DNA from: Haloparvum sedimenti
GTDB lineage: Archaea; Halobacteriota; Halobacteria; Halobacteriales; Haloferacaceae
DNA: 52,355 bases
Reading direction: 5' to 3'
Assembly: GCF_001462205.1 (NCBI RefSeq)
Contig: NZ_LKIR01000008.1
Span: 55,266 to 107,620, forward strand
Positions 50,500 to 52,355 of this stretch are shown here, piece after piece (positions within the stretch are counted from its first letter, which is position 1; each line of letters starts with the position of its first letter). The position numbers and the translations under genes were made by a program. Under the pieces are notes generated by a model. That model saw only the letters and a program-made list of their open reading frames with translations. It searched no databases and was not told the DNA's origin.

Positions 50500-51111
50500 T
50501 CAGGACTGCGCCAGCCGGATCGTCGGTTCCCCGTCCTCCTGGGTCTCGACGATGCCGTCGAACAGCTGCTTGAGCGTGTTCATCGTCTGGTCATCGTGGG
50601 CGGTCGAGTCGATACAGAACAGCCCCAGCCCGTCGACGCTCTGGATGCGGCCGGTGAACACGTGCAGGAACCGGAACACGGTCTGGAGGTCCGCGTACAT
50701 CAACAGCGTCGACAGCGAGTGAACCATGATGCGGTTGCGCTCGATCCCCTGATTGCGGTAGAACGCCTCGAGGAACTCCGAGAGCTTGATCCCGATCCCG
50801 GTCATGTCGACCGGCGAGGAGGCGTACTTGATGCGGTCGTCGTCGCGGACGTCGCTGACCCCCTGCTGGCGCGTGACGCAGTCGACGACCGCGACGGGCT
50901 TGCCCTCGTAGCTCACGCGCTTGGCGTAATCCTTGAGGATCCGGTCGGCGGAGTCCTTCGTGGTCACGACGATGGCGGCGTCCCCGCCCTCGGTTCCCTC
51001 GGCGAGCAGGTCGAGCGCGAGGCTGCGCTTGCCAGTCAGCGGAGGACCGGTCAGGAGCAGGTTCGTCCCCGGTTCGACCTCCGCGTCGAGGCGCGGACGG
51101 AGGTCATACAT
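50500..51111 (-). CDS. RAD55/KaiC-like RecA-superfamily ATPase
   Basis: 203 aa, one RecA-like domain. Walker A is TGPPLTGKR (22-29), then AIVVTTKDSADRIL, and a Walker B-like strand GLGLFCIDS. NRIMVHSLSTLLMYADLQTV follows the KaiC-type pattern. No HhH or DNA-repair motif is attached. Haloarchaea carry several of these short proteins, often near signalling or gas-vesicle/chemotaxis genes, and their function is unknown. The start at 51111 is the first in-frame ATG. The 138-bp upstream gap (51112-51249) contains an AT-rich stretch TAATATTCTTTTT and no gene. Confidence 0.87.
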   Translation of the reverse strand: MYDLRPRLDAEVEPGTNLLLTGPPLTGKRSLALDLLAEGTEGGDAAIVVTTKDSADRILKDYAKRVSYEGKPVAVVDCVTRQQGVSDVRDDDRIKYASSPVDMTGIGIKLSEFLEAFYRNQGIERNRIMVHSLSTLLMYADLQTVFRFLHVFTGRIQSVDGLGLFCIDSTAHDDQTMNTLKQLFDGIVETQEDGEPTIRLAQS

Positions 51112-51249
51112 GTAGGGGCCTCACCGTCGGACCCGCGGCCTGTCGAGGCACGGTCGAAGGACGCACCATCCTACCGGGAGTCATCAACTGGTGTGAACAT
51201 GCTCTGTGCGGATAATATTCTTTTTGATCGCCCTATCCGAGACCCGCGG

Positions 51250-52092
51250 TTACAGCAGTACGACGACCCGCCCGGCGATAAACCCAACGACCGCGATCAG
51301 CATGCCCGCCTTCAAGTGTCTCTGTGCCACCTCCGGTGCCGAGAACGACCGTGCGGTCGCACGGAGCATCACCGCGTCCGCGGGCACGACGAACGCCAGA
51401 TAGACCGGCCCGAACGTTCCGTTCACGAAGGGGATGGCGCTCGCGACGACCGCGACCGCCATCGCGACCGCCCCCGCCCACAGCGCCCGTCGCTCGCCGA
51501 TCGCGATCGGGAGCGTGTTGAGCCCCTCCTCGCGGTCGCCGGCCACGTCCTCGACGTCCTTGACGATCTCCCGGGTGAGCGTGGCGATCCCCGCCAGCAC
51601 GAACAGCACCCACGCGCCGAGCGGCGCGCCGACCGCGGCCCCGCCGAACAGAAACGTCGACCCGGTGAGGAAGCCGACGACGAGGTTGCCGACCCCCGGC
51701 AGCCCCTTGAACAGCTTCGTGTACGCCAACAGCAACAGGAGGTTGAACACCGCGATCGCGATCGCCGTGACCGGGAGGACCGCAGTCGTCGCGACCGCAC
51801 CCGCAAACAGCGCGCCGGAGAACCACAGCGCCTCCCGCGCCGACACCGCACCTCGCGGAATCGGTCTGTCCGGTCGGTTCACCGCGTCGATCTCCCGGTC
51901 GAAGTAGTCGTTGACCGCGTTGCCCGCCCCCGTCGCGAAGGCCGTCGCGAGCACCGCGGCCGCGACCGCCCCCGCGTCCGCGACCGTCGCCCCCGCGACG
52001 AACGCCCCCGTGAACGTGAGCACGCCCGCCGCGACCGCGTTCCCCGGCCGGGTCAGCTCGAGCAACCCCCGAGCCCGACTTCGCCACGACAT
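51250..52092 (-). CDS. Digeranylgeranylglyceryl phosphate synthase (UbiA family)
   Basis: 280 aa, about eight to nine membrane helices. Both Asp-rich prenyl-diphosphate motifs are present: NAVNDYFDREIDAVNRP (N61, D62, D65, D69) and REIVKDVEDVAGDREEG. This is the second ether-bond step of archaeal membrane lipid synthesis, attaching a second geranylgeranyl chain. The halophilic short family length fits. It has a TATA element at leaderless distance (52116-52124 on the minus strand). It diverges from the tRNA-Arg gene. Confidence 0.94.
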   Translation of the reverse strand: MSWRSRARGLLELTRPGNAVAAGVLTFTGAFVAGATVADAGAVAAAVLATAFATGAGNAVNDYFDREIDAVNRPDRPIPRGAVSAREALWFSGALFAGAVATTAVLPVTAIAIAVFNLLLLLAYTKLFKGLPGVGNLVVGFLTGSTFLFGGAAVGAPLGAWVLFVLAGIATLTREIVKDVEDVAGDREEGLNTLPIAIGERRALWAGAVAMAVAVVASAIPFVNGTFGPVYLAFVVPADAVMLRATARSFSAPEVAQRHLKAGMLIAVVGFIAGRVVVLL

Positions 52093-52115
52093 GCACGCCC
52101 ATGTCCGGCCCCGCG

Positions 52116-52124
52116 AGTTAAAGG
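52116..52124 (-). promoter_or_regulatory. TATA element for the lipid prenyltransferase
   Basis: Minus-strand CCTTTAACT lies 24-32 nt before the ATG whose first base is 52092. Confidence 0.5.
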
Positions 52125-52161
52125 GCGCGGACTCACGACCCCCGATGGCGGAGATCGCGGG

Positions 52162-52170
52162 AGTTAAAAG
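52162..52170 (+). promoter_or_regulatory. TATA element for tRNA-Arg
   Basis: AGTTAAAAG lies 26-34 nt before the first base of the tRNA. The short region between divergent start sites (52093-52195) holds both promoters. Confidence 0.5.
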
Positions 52171-52195
52171 GTCGTACGGAGTAGGGACGCGCGTC

Positions 52196-52270
52196 GGGCG
52201 CTTAGCTCAGCCTGGACAGAGTACTTGGCTTCGGACCAAGCTGCCGCGGGTTCAAATCCTGCAGCGCCCA
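52196..52270 (+). tRNA. tRNA-Arg, anticodon UCG
   Basis: 75 nt cloverleaf, no intron. Acceptor GGGCGCT pairs with AGCGCCC, then A as the discriminator base. The D-arm is GCTC/GAGT. The anticodon stem CTTGG/CCAAG encloses CTTCGGA, so the anticodon is UCG (reads CGA and perhaps CGG). The T-arm GCGGG/CCTGC has one G-T pair around TTCAAAT. CCA is not encoded. The last 85 bases after it hold no gene; a TTAAAT stretch at 52293-52298 may be the next gene's promoter. Confidence 0.96.
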
Positions 52271-52355
52271 TTCTCTCACGGCCCGATCCGGATTAAATCC
52301 TGATCGTGCCGTATCGCTCCCGAGAAACCGGATATCGGAAGATTCCGGGATTTCC

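Noticed and set aside
49603-52167. An 854-codon frame on the plus strand
   Set aside because: It runs antisense through four recognised genes (PAC2, CoA-binding, RAD55-like and prenyltransferase) and is Arg/His-rich without motifs.
52196-52355. tRNA-Arg as an integration site of a mobile element
   Set aside because: tRNA 3' ends are common att sites, but no integrase or repeated tRNA end is visible, and only 85 bases follow.

Overview
The window reads as a stretch of haloarchaeal chromosome, most like Halorubrum or a near relative (the genus is a guess). The support is very high GC, acid-rich proteins, many leaderless promoters (a TATA box about 25-33 nt before the ATG), and archaea-specific genes: TFB, Nop5/fibrillarin, digeranylgeranylglyceryl phosphate synthase, a HalX response regulator and a bacterio-opsin-activator-type regulator. 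About 55 protein genes, one tRNA-Arg and two copies of a GC-rich non-coding repeat can be supported. No rRNA, CRISPR array, transposase, integrase or phage gene was seen.

Layout. 1-7.6 kb: the 3' end of guaB, a TrmB-like regulator, a HalX response regulator facing a receiver-PAS-LOV-histidine kinase, DoxX, MsrA, and an overlapping ribH/aminotransferase pair. 7.6-8.2 kb: gene-free repeat copy 1. 8.2-16.1 kb: a GIY-YIG-like DUF123 protein, the nop5-fibrillarin pair, a small membrane protein, an MFS carrier, an HD hydrolase, a peroxiredoxin, TFB and an M24 peptidase. 16.2-22.5 kb: two more MFS carriers, a DsbA-like lipoprotein, two divergent rhodaneses, a ferritin-like protein, a 26-bp tandem repeat and a DUF357 protein. 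22.5-33.5 kb: DUF2062, cysS, ilvA, a two-zinc-finger protein, an aspartoacylase-family enzyme, an SDR, a thiolase-like/DUF35 pair, a repeat-bearing acidic protein and purM. 33.6-41.3 kb: an M50 site-2 protease overlapping a TraB protein and diverging from a membrane-tethered HTH regulator, then DUF151, a thioesterase, a DapA/KdgA-family aldolase and a Bat-type regulator. 41.3-45.2 kb: acdA overlapping a DRTGG/AAA protein, then repeat copy 2 in opposite orientation to copy 1. 45.2-52.3 kb: a second M24 peptidase, small proteins, a CBS-ParB fusion, a second aminotransferase, PAC2, a CoA-binding protein, a RAD55-like ATPase, the ether-lipid prenyltransferase and tRNA-Arg(UCG).

Most genes are core metabolism and information processing. 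The strongest candidates for new biology are: (1) the kinase at 2746-4533, whose second PAS domain carries essentially all flavin-binding LOV residues including the photoactive Cys, beside a HalX regulator; (2) the TraB/M50-protease/membrane-anchored HTH cluster, which looks like a self-contained regulated-intramembrane-proteolysis circuit; (3) the inverted pair of about 350-bp repeats bracketing 37 kb; and (4) a thiolase-like enzyme lacking the nucleophilic Cys, paired with a DUF35 protein lacking its zinc ribbon.
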